From assembly GCA_950295325.1 (NCBI GenBank), contig OX485808.1, positions 21,038,527 through 21,102,526 on the forward strand: 64,000 bases of DNA, given 5' to 3'. Within the stretch, counting starts at the first letter, position 1. Every line of letters begins with the position of its first letter. This DNA comes from Polytrichum commune. Taxonomy: Eukaryota > Streptophyta > Polytrichopsida > Polytrichales > Polytrichaceae. The notes below the pieces were generated by a model. It saw nothing but the letters and a program-made list of their open reading frames with translations. It made no database searches and had not been told where the DNA came from. The translations under genes were made by a program, and so were the position numbers. Shown here one piece after another: positions 1 to 10,780 of this stretch.

Positions 1-981
1 ATTTGGGTATCTCTCCACCATCATCCGGTAGTTTAAGGTCATCTCGGACCAAATGGCAAAAACACTTTGGACTCCCAAAATCCTAGATCTTTTGACGATG
101 CTAGTTTCTATAGCTGCATAGAGAAATTTAGTACCACCATCACTAATTTCCCAGCTGCACTATTAGCCAGCCCTCACTAATCGAGACGATCCGTGTAGTT
201 ATTAGTGTAACATTTTTGAAATGTGCCATCGGCTCATGATCCGCAAAAGTATCTCGCATTCTAGACCCTTGGTGTCTATTGGAACAACCGGAACAAATCT
301 CAACTTTACTAGCATGATTTTCTAACTCGACATAAACCGGGAACGGTGCTTGCTTGATTTAGTTGGTGTGATGTTGAGATTCTCATAACTTTCAACACGA
401 ACACGAAAGATGGCCATGATCACTTCGTATTTGACGCAACAAACAACACAGTGCATCCGGACATCATGTGACAATTGTGAAGTAGTACGGAAAAACTGGA
501 CAACATTTGACTACGGGTGTTAATTTATTGTTATGCACCGGAATGAGTGGGAATTGTCGCATACAAGTATACTTCTCATCCATCCATTCTATAAACCTAC
601 CCCTCTCCTCCCCCAAATTTAGGGGGAATACACTTCAATATACGTGTCTCAATATACGCATTAGGGGTCTTTGAAGTTGATAGCAATATCAAAATATTCT
701 AGAACATTAACCTCTAATCTCCTTATAACCTACTACAATTTTAGGGCATTTTTGTTGGATGTATGACATGTACGGTTGCATTCGAACGACATGTATTCTA
801 TGTAGTTTATGTACCATTAATAAAAGCTTGGACCTCTGGATATACATGGGTGATCTTTAGATTCTTAGTTGCACCACTCCACCTATAGCATTGCAAGCGG
901 AGAGGGAATAGTCGAATAGGAGCATGCTCTCATTCATCCAACACTCCAACCTAAAAAGAACTTGGACCCCTATAAGATTGT
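1..981. other. Intergenic DNA, no gene seen
   Basis: No coding frame with domain-like character and no recognisable repeat boundary. Composition is ordinary AT-rich plant intergenic DNA. Confidence 0.5.
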
Positions 982-1128
982 CACAACATTATTCATATCC
1001 ATAACATTGTTTTGTGGGACTGACAATATTCTACATAATATTCCCACATTCGAACAAAATATGGGAGAATATTCCACTTAATATTGTTAGTCCCACACAA
1101 CATTGTTGTAGATCTGAATAATGTTATG
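982..1128. mobile_element. Palindromic MITE, family A, copy 1 (147 bp)
   Basis: The two halves are imperfect reverse complements: the left arm reads CACAACATTATTCATATCC and the right arm ends GATCTGAATAATGTTATG. Both arms contain a TGTGGGAC core followed by an AATATT block, so the whole element can fold into one long hairpin. Related copies lie at 34221-34340 and 49673-49818. It has no coding capacity. The superfamily is unresolved because the target duplication at this copy is unclear. Confidence 0.8.
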
Positions 1129-1743
1129 GTATATGTTTCATCTCAAATGGCTTGGACCAATCCAATCTCATTGTAACAAACATTCTTTTATAATGTCTAT
1201 CGTAAACCACAAACCGTCCCGTATACGATTCATATATAAGCCTTCAAATTAAGATAAGCGACCACATACTTTTATATGAAACCATGTGTTTTTTTGGCAT
1301 AATGGCTGGGCACACAAATATGTGTTCCCCAAATTGCCCACCAAATCATGTCGTGTCCACCAGCTCGATGTAGTGTATTGAGGATGTATCTATTTTTTGG
1401 TTTTGTTTCTTAGCATGTTCAATCTATAAGTACTTTGAGGTCCAACGCAAATTAGTGCAAGACCTTATATACACAATTATAAGTGAACTGCAACACATCT
1501 AGGGCTGTTATTGACATAATTAGCTAAATGTGCCAACAACCATGTGTAGTTCAAATACATGTTTTTGTGCACTGAGGGATCCAACTATGGTCTCAAACAT
1601 TCAGGGATTAAAATTGGTATTATAGTCTTTGAGATTTGAATTAGAAATGAAGAACATATATTGATGTTAATCTATGCTATTAATTACACATTGTGAAGTT
1701 GATCCATGGCCACATTTTCATCCAAGAATAGTGTCAGATAGTA
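1129..1743. other. Intergenic DNA, no gene seen
   Basis: AT-rich sequence without a usable frame or repeat boundary that I could define. Confidence 0.45.
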
Positions 1744-2167
1744 GAGTTATCTGTACAATCCCTCAAAGACGGACGAGACCATGGGTTTGATCCTTCTTTG
1801 AGAAACTTACTATGTAAAAGCTCGTTTGCTTGTCATGTATTGGAACCTCTTTTGAAAGTTGGGTGAAACTTTTGGGACCTTCTCTTTTCACCTCTCAAAC
1901 TTTGAGAGATTTTTAGGATCTCAAATAGGATATATGAATAAGATCCGATGTCTTGAATCTTGGATTAGTATGTGTAAGGCTAGCTTGGCCCACCCACCAT
2001 AGTAGAACAAGCTAGAACGCTAGATTTTAATAGTACGACACCAATTCTTTGTGTAGGGTAATTTAAGCCTTAAGAAAACTTGGGTGACTTTTGTGTTCAT
2101 TCTCATAAACTCGAGGTTTGGGACTAAACCCAATGTGGCTTCATCTGCTTTACCTTACAAATAACTC
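1744..2167. mobile_element. TIR element, family B, copy 1 (about 424 bp)
   Basis: Begins GAGTTATCTGTA and ends TACAAATAACTC. The ends are inverted repeats of roughly 50 bp with mismatches, including CCATGGGTTTGATCC on the left against GGACTAAACCCAATG on the right. The flanking dinucleotide is TA on both sides (1742-1743 and 2168-2169), which fits a Tc1/mariner-type TA duplication. Two other copies lie at 18019-18435 and 34400-34788, the last inverted. The short open frames inside are not genes. Confidence 0.75.
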
Positions 2168-2595
2168 TATCATGATGGTCATTTTGCAACCATCTTTTCG
2201 ACCATCCTCCTTTGTTTTGCTTCAACATTGCATGCAAATCTTGCAAGAAATCCAACACGAGTTTCCAATCTCCCTCACAAATCCAAGCCCGACCACACAA
2301 TGGGTTGGTTTGTTGTTGTTGCATGTGCAACAAGCATGTTGCTAATATAAACATAATCTAACTATCTATCTTATATAAAATTGCCACATCTCATTATGAG
2401 AAATAGTGGGGACATTGCAAAGTCCCACTTGGAAATAGCATTTCAACACCCGAAAGTGCCAAAGCAAAGAATACGGGGTAAGTTGCTGTGATCTCGATCC
2501 TTTGGTAAATGGTCTCTGGCCCATCCTTGACCTTTGAGCACAACTTTATTAACGGGGTTTGGTGTCCTTGTTGTAAGGTTAGATGGGTCTAAAAT
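2168..2595. other. Intergenic DNA, no gene seen
   Basis: No gene. A short stretch near 2490-2600 (TAGATGGGTCTAAAATGGTT and flanks) resembles the sequence preceding the family C repeat at 58985, so the family C element may start earlier than the next entry. Confidence 0.4.
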
Positions 2596-2910
2596 GGTTC
2601 CTTTTCCCAACTAGCCCACCACTCCTAGGATATGAAACACACTCCTCGTAGTTTATGGAGCTCATACAAGTATTTTTTTTCATTCTCAAATTGAAGAAAG
2701 TTATGCATATTAAATGATCATATAGCCACCCCCTATCCCAAATCATGTTGACTATGGAACCTAGAACATCATCAGTTTTTGAGCACGTAGTCTAGTCTCT
2801 TCTTAACATGCATCTTTTTGGTATACGTTCTATGAGCTTCATTTGACTACACACCACTCAAACATAGGCGTAAGATTAAGATTGATAACCGAATTAGGCA
2901 TGTCTAACTC
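2596..2910 (+). repeat. Dispersed repeat family C, copy 1
   Basis: About 300 bp shared, with substantial divergence, with copies near 26598, 54575, 58985 and 62240, and inverted near 17545, 29620, 33750, 39465, 55190 and 59940. Landmarks in order: CTCCTAGGATATGAAACACA, then TGTTGACTATGGAACCTAGA, then TTTTTGAGCACGTAGTCTAG, then ACACACCACTCAAACATAGG. No coding capacity. The transposon class is unknown. Confidence 0.7.
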
Positions 2911-3203
2911 GATTTAAAATCATTTGAATGCAAGAAATAAACAAATATGAGTGTGATACACCAATTACGAGTGAAAATGAAGTTGGAGGGTACATACCGT
3001 AGAGTGTCGTATGGTTGAACACTTTTGTGTGTCAAACACTCATTTCCAAGTTGGATTAAACTGCTCTTGACCAATGAGGATACGACACGTGGCAAACATT
3101 ATTACAAAAATAGTATTCTATGTCGAGCCAAAGAGTACTTTATTACGGTATCGTGTGGGTGGGCAATGCCTTAATTTCCAAAATCTTCCCTAGCAATTTG
3201 GAA

Positions 3204-3715
3204 TGTGGGACCCCGGGTACGCAACTCCCGTATTATATGGTCCTGATTATAATCACTTATAATGCGTTTTAGTCCAATATTGAGTGATACAATTTGTTTT
3301 AATGTAGGAAACCCTTGTAGCCCTTCTAACAAGGAATCCAAAAATGTAATTATATATGGGAAATGAATATATTTTGAAGCATATAATTGCATTAAAAACC
3401 TAATTATATGATTTTTTTAATACAAGTACCATAGGTCAAACTACCCAACTTTTTGGACTTTTTAATAAAATTTTAACATTGTGAATAAATTATAATTTTA
3501 ATGGGAGGCAACTATTTGTGGCTTATAATTTTAATGGGAGGCTTAATAAATATGCAACCCAACTTTTTTTTCATCTCATTTTATTTAATTTGGTCTTCAC
3601 CCAAATTTTTGATCATTTTAATTTGATATAATTTTTACAAAAGCCGTCCTCTAAGCCGTTTTAAGTACGATGCCCCCTGCGTATAATATGGGAGTTGCGT
3701 ACCCGGGTGTGGGAC
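3204..3715. mobile_element. hAT-like MITE with 8-bp target duplication, copy 1
   Basis: The element spans 3212-3707 (496 bp). It begins CCCGGGTACGCAACTCCC and ends with the reverse complement, GGGAGTTGCGTACCCGGG; the inverted repeat runs about 25 bp into the AT-rich interior. A perfect direct duplication, TGTGGGAC, flanks it at 3204-3211 and 3708-3715. An 8-bp duplication is the hallmark of hAT insertions. The interior encodes nothing, so the element is non-autonomous. A second, inverted copy lies at 13969-14547. Confidence 0.9.
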
Positions 3716-5575
3716 GCATGAGTGCACTCGAGACCTTGACAGAAGGGGGCTATCATCCTTATCTGAAATTGCTCACGCTTTATATCCATTAAGCTTACCA
3801 CTCAAGAGGCAATGTTGTAAGCATCACGAGTCACACCACCGTCACAAGAGCAAAGAGAAGCTCCAAAAGGTAAGAGCATTGTCCATATATATATATAGAG
3901 AGAGAGAGATTTTCCAAGTCCAACCGGTGTGGACTTTCTTCACGAATTTGAGGTATATTTCATAGATTCTTCTAAATGATCGGTAATTTATTTAAAGTCC
4001 CAAACTTCAACCGGTTCATTTGTAACTAACAGTCGGTTCCCCCCGTTTGTTGTAAGAATGTACCTCTTATTCATTCAACATTAAAAAAAAGCCTTGAAAT
4101 GATATGTAGCCCATGGATTAATGTTTCAACTGACATTGATTTTAAATTTAGCTTTAAAGATCATGAGTCACACTAAATAATGTTTTTAGTGTCACCATTT
4201 CTACTTGTCTTGCTCAATACTAAGTGTAAACTGCATGTGTAGTATCACTAACACTGAATTTAAACCTAAGATTATTTGTCGATCCCTCTAGATAATTTTG
4301 GGCATTATAGATTGACAATGTTGAAATTACTCTCACTTACGAAGTGACTTTTCATTCAAATTTCAATCATATAGTTGATGTTATCTTCTTCCTTTGGACT
4401 TTGGGCTTGGCCTTTGGAGGCTTCACACGATACCCGGCCGAAGGCTCCAATTCCTATATTTTATTGGCTATTTTGAACCGACTTCTTTGGACTCTCAACA
4501 AAGTTTGGCCATTCAATCCCATGGCCTCTCGACTTGGACGGCCATAGTGTGAAGCGGCCCTTAGAAGGTGGGAAAAAACACACTATAATATATGTAGTTT
4601 CTGAAATATTGGCCAATACTTTGGTCTAGCAAACCATGAAGTTCACTCAAGGAAATGAGATTTTGTGTGGCAGTTGGCCATGTCACTGAGGCACTGTGAA
4701 TGGAGGGTGTGTGGTCGTGGGCAAACCACATCCAAGCCATCCTTTCACAAAGCCCCATTCTACGGTCTATGAAACCGCTCGGGCAATCCGAAAACAAACT
4801 TTCGATGGATGAAATTTTGGCATATGAAAAATTTGGGTTTGCAAGATGAAGGGGTCGATAGTTCACCCCATCGTATGAGAGCATTTGTGTGGGATTTAGG
4901 GGCTATGCAGAACCGATATTTTGGCTATCGCCTGTTTGAAAAGGGCCATTTTTCAATTTTAACGTCTTTCATCCGGCTATTGGCGGTTGGCAGCCATCCA
5001 GAGTGACGAAAGCAGGCAATAGCCGTTAGGAAGAGGTTATGACGGCTAACCACCTTGTCTTCTCTCTCGACATCAAGGAAGAGGTTGGCAGATAAGGAAA
5101 ACATGCTATTTTGCAAGCAGCAAGATCTTACATAGTCTCAAACTAGCATCAGCAATAGGCGTAGAGAGTCTGCAGCTCAATGATTGAGCCAGGCTATAGT
5201 CAGGTCCCAAGTGGGATGCTTGAGGTTATAGTGTTAGGATGTTAAGGGCCGCGACAACTGGACCTTGAAGTGGAAATACATTTTTTTGTTAATGAGGAAG
5301 TTATGATCAAGTTGTGATGTGTTGTCGTTTGTCGTATGAGCGGAGAGGATTGTTGAAGTGTGTTATGTTCAATGTTTGTGAGTGATGTCTGGAAAGTAAG
5401 TTGGGCAAGTGGTCTGGCATGACATTGTAATGTCAAGATCAGGCAAGTAGGTTGATAGGAAGCCTGCATTTGAATGAGCCAATATTGATTAAGAGTGAGT
5501 GATCGGAGAAGGAAGTCAAAGAGGTTGCGAATATATGAAGTGTGAGTGAGATGAAGCAATGGTCTGAAAGATCAA
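3716..5575. other. Intergenic DNA with a small foldback at 4420-4555
   Basis: No supported gene. GCTTCACAC at 4420 and its complement GTGTGAAGC ending at 4555 form a weak inverted repeat around about 120 bp, possibly a miniature transposon relic. Short open frames between 4344 and 5116 overlap one another on both strands and show no family resemblance. A microsatellite-like TATA/GA stretch lies at 3885-3910. Confidence 0.45.
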
Positions 5576-5702
5576 GGTGCACGGTCCACCCCCGTCCGCT
5601 GTCCACCCCCCCCCCCCCCCGTCCGCCCCACCGCCCTCCCCCGTCCGCCCCACCCCCGTCCGCCCCCGTCCGCCCCACCCTCGTCCCCCGTCCGCCCCAC
5701 AC
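5576..5702. repeat. C-rich minisatellite with a C15 run
   Basis: Irregular repeats of the unit CGTCCGCCCC with variants, and a run of 15 C at 5606-5620. The complementary strand is a series of G3-G5 tracts that could form G-quadruplexes. The long open frames rich in Gly/Arg/Pro here are products of the repeat, not genes. Confidence 0.85.
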
Positions 5703-5895
5703 ACTCCTTAGTCATATTTTACTACTTTGATTTTAACAGAATGATAACAGAATGGCAAAATGGTTTACCTGGCGCTAGGCATATCCACGTCCACGTCGGC
5801 CTTTTCTGCCACATAGGACGCCACCTTGGCAAGAAGGTAAGTATTTTACCCACCCTACTAGCTGCCCCCTAGGTTGACCCTACGTGGACCCTATT

Positions 5896-5925
5896 GTGTC
5901 GTGACGGAGGGGTCCGTCACGACAC
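5896..5925. repeat. Perfect 12-bp-stem hairpin
   Basis: GTGTCGTGACGG at 5896-5907 pairs exactly with CCGTCACGACAC at 5914-5925 around a 6-base loop. No U tract follows and no gene ends next to it, so it is not read as a terminator. Confidence 0.7.
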
Positions 5926-6870
5926 GACACGTCATGACGTCGGGATAGACAACCCTGGACATGAATATCTAACTTACAAGTTACAACTACTGTAGTTTAA
6001 CCCTAATAATTGGATGAACGTCATAGGAACATGATTATGTTCATCAATTGCTTACTGCTACCATTGCACAGTGTTCGATCAAGGGAAGGTAAACCTCGAA
6101 GGCTGGGTTTTGATCAGCAGCCTCGCTGAGTGGCCTCTCTTTGCCTTGCTTTCTTGCATGGGAACCATAGGATCATCGTCCATCAGGACCGAGACAACGA
6201 GTACAGACTCACCAGATCATGAAACAACATGCATAAAAGGGTCGTCTTTAATTTTGCCACTCATCTCTCCTTCAGGCCATAGAGCGCACTTTGAAGAAGA
6301 TATACAGTTGGGTGTAGTTTAGGAGTGACGATTATGATTTAGTGCAGAATGAGCTATTCGTAGTACGAGCACTAGCTGCATTTGGTGAAGAGACTTGGGA
6401 TGATCCTGATCATCTGCAGACAGGCAAGAAGAAGAAGAACTCCTCAGAGCAGCTTTGGAAGTGTCACAGATCATCAAGAGGCGCGGCGGGAGTGGGTGCT
6501 TTTCATTCATGCGTGCATGACTTCGTGACCTAATTAGGGGTTGAAGAAGGTGTTGATGATTGTTGATTAGCATTCAAATTCAATCTAGACGTAATCAGCT
6601 TCGAACACTGTGATCCATGTTGCGATGATCATCATTAGTGTATTGGTTAGGTTTTTTGTGATCGCTGGCGCGGCGAGCTTAATTATTCTTGTGCTTGGAG
6701 CTAACCTCTTCGTCCTCTTTAGGCAATCTATGGTTGTGTCGCGAGCTGTACTTCACCTCGCGCACAAGTAGTTTGCATCATCTGCGTCGCTATTCTGAGT
6801 TTGAAAATCATGACGAAGTTCGAGATCCGCTGGCTATGTTCTTGTTTCGTAGTTCGGGAATCTGCTGCAG
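5926..6870 (+). promoter_or_regulatory. Upstream and probable 5' UTR region of the kinase gene
   Basis: From about 6060 the GC content rises, as expected of transcribed sequence. TCCTCTTTAG at 6713-6722 is a good splice acceptor and AAG|GTAAAC near 6087 a possible donor, so a leader intron is plausible. An in-frame TAG at 6850-6852 closes the kinase frame just before its first ATG. The short frames here (6071-6322, 6342-6533, 6689-6904) have no recognisable features and I do not call them genes. Confidence 0.4.
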
Positions 6871-8849
6871 ATGCTGTCAGCGCCAGCTCCTCTTCCATCC
6901 ATGAAAAAGAATTCAGTAGACATCAGCAGCAAACCTGAAGGAATGGGGGCTTTTCAGTCCAAGAGAGGAATATTTCTCTGGAGATTTCTGAAACACATTA
7001 CGATAAGGAGATCATGGCCGGTGAACCTACTTAATGACCCTGAAGATGGACTTGCACCTAGAGCTGACACTTCCAAGAATCACTTGATGAAAACTGGAAG
7101 TGCAAAAACTACGTTCCACTCCATCAATCTCAAACCTGAAGTTAACCCTAGTCCAGGTTTCTCGTCGCATGAGAAACAGCTACACATGATGATGTCTATA
7201 CAACCGGCTTTCAAGCGGCGACATCTTAACCCTAGAATTCGAAGGTCTTCTGTCTTTGCATGGACTCGTGGGCCAAGGAGAATGGAGGATTTTGTAGTAA
7301 TGGATGGAACATTCTTAGGAAAGGGCTCTTATGGCAGTGTGCGCCTCTGCAGCAACAAGACCACAGGCCACCTGATGGCTTGCAAGACCATCGACAAGGT
7401 TGATGGGAAGAATGTTACCGAACAGCAGGCATGCATGATTCGACGGGAGGTTAAGATGCACCAACTGTGTTCGGATCACCCCAACGTGGTGCAAATGCTG
7501 GGCTTGTTCGAGGACGACGCAGCAGTGCACATTCTGATGGAGTATTGCGACGCTGGGTGTTTGAGTGAAATCCTGCGGACGCTTCCTCAGGGAATATTCT
7601 CTGTTAAGGCTGCGGCTGTGGGGATGAAGCAGCTCGCAGAGGCCTTGTGTTGGATTCATGGGAAGAACATTGTGCACAGAGACATCAAGCCTGAAAACAT
7701 CTTGGTTGCTGCCAAAGGAAGGAGTGTGGTTCGCCTCAAAGTGGCCGACTTTGGCATAGCCCTTCAGCTCAAGCCAGAACAAGGTACTAAGCAATTATCT
7801 GCCAATTAGTCTGTAATGATTATTCTGCATATATACTCAGATTAAGGCTGTGTGTTGTTGAGATCACTTTAAAATTAACTACAATTAGTGGTGATGATGA
7901 GGATGATGATGAATTTACAATGACTAATTAAGCTGCAATTAGTGTCAAATGCTTGTGTGATAATCTGCCGTGGATCTAGAGCTGTTGGGACGAGTGAATG
8001 TTGCTGCTGAATCTCCTCCGGGTTTTAGAACCTCTGGGTTTGTAACACAGGGAACTTTGAGAGGTTTACAATGTGGTAAATTCCTCCTGTGCTAATAAAT
8101 GTTCCACAGCTCCTGGATTTCGGTTCATGGCATGACACCTACATATTGATATGACACCACAAAATGAGACCCTTATATGGTGACTGCGCGCTGTGTGCAG
8201 GGGTTATGTGTTTAGTGAGACAGTGCTTGTGGTTGTTACAAATTGGTCTCATTTTAAATGCCGGCTTGCAAAGTTATCAACAAGGAACTGATATAGTGAA
8301 CTAATCTGTGATGGAAGTAATTTTGTTTTGCAGAAAAGTACTCGGTACTCATGAGGCCGAGGTCTCGATGTGGGTCGCCAGGGTACATGGCTCCCGAAGT
8401 TCTCAGGAAAGATGCTTATGGAACAGCAGTGGACATTTGGAGTGCTGGAGTCGTTCTTTGCAAAATGCTGACATGGAAGGTACCCTTTGATCTGCCTTAT
8501 GATGTGCAGTCTGTCCGCAAGCTGAACTTATCACTGCCACATTGGAAGCATGTGCCTCCCCAAGCCAAGCATCTCGTCAGCCGAATCCTGGAATATGATC
8601 CACAAAAGCGCATCACTGCTGCTGAAATCCTTGGTACATAACCTTCTAAGTAACTATACATAATATTCATCAGCATTGATTGTTTATGAAGTGCAGATTA
8701 TCAAAGTTGGGGGATTAATTTTCAGGGATGTTGATTAATTATCCTGTTTCAAAGACACTAAACCCTATACCCTGAATCCACAAGTTGATCATTGTTTCCA
8801 TTGTTCCCGTACAGAACATCCATGGATCAAGGAACACAACGAACTGTAA
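6871..8849 (+). CDS. Ser/Thr protein kinase, CAMK/CDPK-like (PEPC-kinase-related type), three exons
   Basis: Exons are 6871-7783, 8334-8633 and 8815-8849, joined by GT-AG introns that are both phase 1, giving 415 residues. An in-frame stop at 6850-6852 supports ATG 6871; a second ATG at 6901 is the alternative. The catalytic domain begins near residue 140: glycine loop GKGSYG 150-155, ATP-binding Lys172, helix-C Glu193, HRD 269-271 with Asn276, DFG 293-295, activation loop ending in GSPGYMAPE at 318-326, and HPWI 406-409 just before the stop. It therefore appears catalytically complete. Such kinases phosphorylate Ser/Thr of cytosolic or nuclear substrates. Like PEP-carboxylase kinases it ends right after the kinase fold, with no autoinhibitory segment or EF hands. 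Unlike them it has about 140 extra N-terminal residues rich in Lys/Arg. A small last exon carrying the HPWI motif recalls the 3' intron of PEPC-kinase genes (family knowledge). The substrate is unknown. Confidence 0.88.
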
Positions 8850-10299
8850 AGTGTATCGACACTATTACACCACAATTAATGGCGACACAAAAGTTGCAAG
8901 ATCGACAATATTCTCTTGATTCTGTGGAAATTAACTCTCGCTACGGAGCACACAAGTTGTGATGAATTCTTGCTGATAAAGGAGTAGATCATGCTGATGA
9001 AACAAGTTCTGGAGTTTAGAACATTGTAACATATTATGATTTGTGAAGCTGCTAGACTGTGTAGTTTTGACCGATCGGTCGGCTCAATGGGTGGTTCTTG
9101 AAAAATCCAAGTTCAATTGCAGATCTCAAATACGGGTGTGCTGGTGAATAGAGTTTCAAAGTACAATTTTGTAACTCCTAGTTACAGAGTTTGACATGAG
9201 ATGGGAACCCCTGATCGATGGAATTTCTAGATTAAGCTTTGTTGAATAGTGTCATCCACCAACATCCTATATTCATCGTATTAGTTAGTATGAGAGTTAC
9301 TTAGTAATCATAGAGCTAGGGTTTGAGGATGATACATACTGTCCGAGACAAATGTTACTCAGTCTTTGTAGTAACATGAGTATCGGCGTAAGAGAGAGAC
9401 TCGTCTTAAGGGACTAAATTATGCTAAAGCTCTGATCATACTTGTATGAAGTGTTTTGCATTGATTCAATAAGTAGTTTATCTACATTTCTCTTCATGTA
9501 TATGTTCATTCTTCATTAAGCTTAATGATCTTGCATCTTCAGATTCTAGTTTTATTTCATTTGAATGAAAGGGCTGACCACGAAGCTCCCCACCGTGACC
9601 TTAATTGATGTGTGACATATTTGTCCTGTAATCATTTTAAAGTAGTGTAGTTTTTGTTCAAAGTTGTAATCTTTGTTGCATGGCGAAGTTCTTACTTGGG
9701 ATGAAGCAATCGATATGGGTTGCAGTTCGTGTATCTAAGTCAGTTAGTGTTGCAGCAATATAAGGGTTTGAGAAACCAATGTCATAACACAGATTGAACA
9801 AAATGCAGTTTAGCTTATTTATACCTATAGCTAAAACTCTGAGGTTGGCAGGGTTGCCTAAAGGTGTAAGAGTGTTTCAAGAAACGTAATCGTCACACTT
9901 TAATATTGTTCTTGTTGTTGTGAAATCCTTCTCCCTGAAGTAGGTTCTAAGCACTCACCATCTCGTGTGTTCTGGAGGAGAGAATTGCATCGCAAGGAAT
10001 AATGAGCATGATGCAAACCTAGTAATCAATTAGCTGGAGAAATAACTTCAAATCATATTTCTGTAGACCATCCACATTCATGTAAGCCCAGTATTCAAAA
10101 CGGTATAATCATCCAAGGTATATGACATTGGCAACAAGGTAGATAGTGATGAAATAGAATCTCGGAAAATGTACAAAAATGACCCGCTGCCAGCAATCTG
10201 AAGATTACTGTTGCAAAGTAATTACTCAGCATTACAGTTGTTGAACGCACTACCAGATTATTGTTTGAAACCATTGGAGGAGTGAAATTTTATGGTTGT
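8850..10299. other. Kinase 3' flank and intergenic DNA
   Basis: The first several hundred bases after the kinase stop probably hold its 3' UTR; AT-rich sequence follows without a coding frame. Nothing else is recognisable. Confidence 0.45.
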
Positions 10300-10780
10300 T
10301 CAGATCCGGTAATAAGTGGACATCATAGTCTCTGAAGTTGGAGTGGACTCTGCTTTCAAGGACATGAGAATGTTGGGCAGATCATTGAAGTGTAACTCTA
10401 ACAAATTCCTCAAATCCCACTTTAAAGATGCAGCATATGACAATTGTGTAAATTTTTTCAACAAAGTCTTAAGAAATGACGCCGTCGCTGCTGCCATGGA
10501 CACTCGCTCAAGAGGTGGCAAATCCTTCAGAGCCTCAAAATCAATCTGCAATATTAGAAGGTGGTTAAACTGAAGAAAATTTCATCAAGACCTAATTTTT
10601 TCCTTGATCCAAGGATGGGATTATATCATCTACACTATAAAACAATGCAACACACCTCAAAGGGATTCTTGCAATCGGGGGAGACACTCCTCACCAGTTC
10701 TTCAACCACATCCCATATCCTTAAACCTTCAAAATTCCAAGCACATAAATGTGTTAATTCTCTATATCTTGAATATGTAT
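10300..10780 (-). CDS. Last two exons of an F-box/LRR-like gene (partial model)
   Basis: Two segments join in frame. The first, 10780-10656, ends GAG|GTGTGT and encodes a stretch including ELTHLCAWNFEGLRIWDVVE. The second, 10545-10303, follows a strong acceptor (TTCTAATATTGCAG) and encodes FEALKDLPPLERVSMAAATA, then LRNLLELHFNDLPNIL, to a TGA at 10300-10302. Both junction ends are phase 0. The spaced leucines and the phrase LKDLPPLERVSM resemble the C-terminal repeats of plant F-box/LRR proteins, which select targets for SCF ubiquitin ligases, but no F-box is visible here. The 5' boundary of the first segment is uncertain: a TAA at 10784-10782 limits it and the acceptor there is weak. It probably belongs with the segments at 12.9-13.9 kb. 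Function is inferred only. Confidence 0.45.

Noticed and set aside
5439-5730. Gly/Arg-rich and Pro-rich open frames on both strands
   Set aside because: They are read-through of the CGTCCGCCCC minisatellite in several frames and have no domain or splice support.
7315-7794. 159-codon minus-strand frame opposite the kinase exon
   Set aside because: Shadow of the kinase coding strand; no recognisable family.
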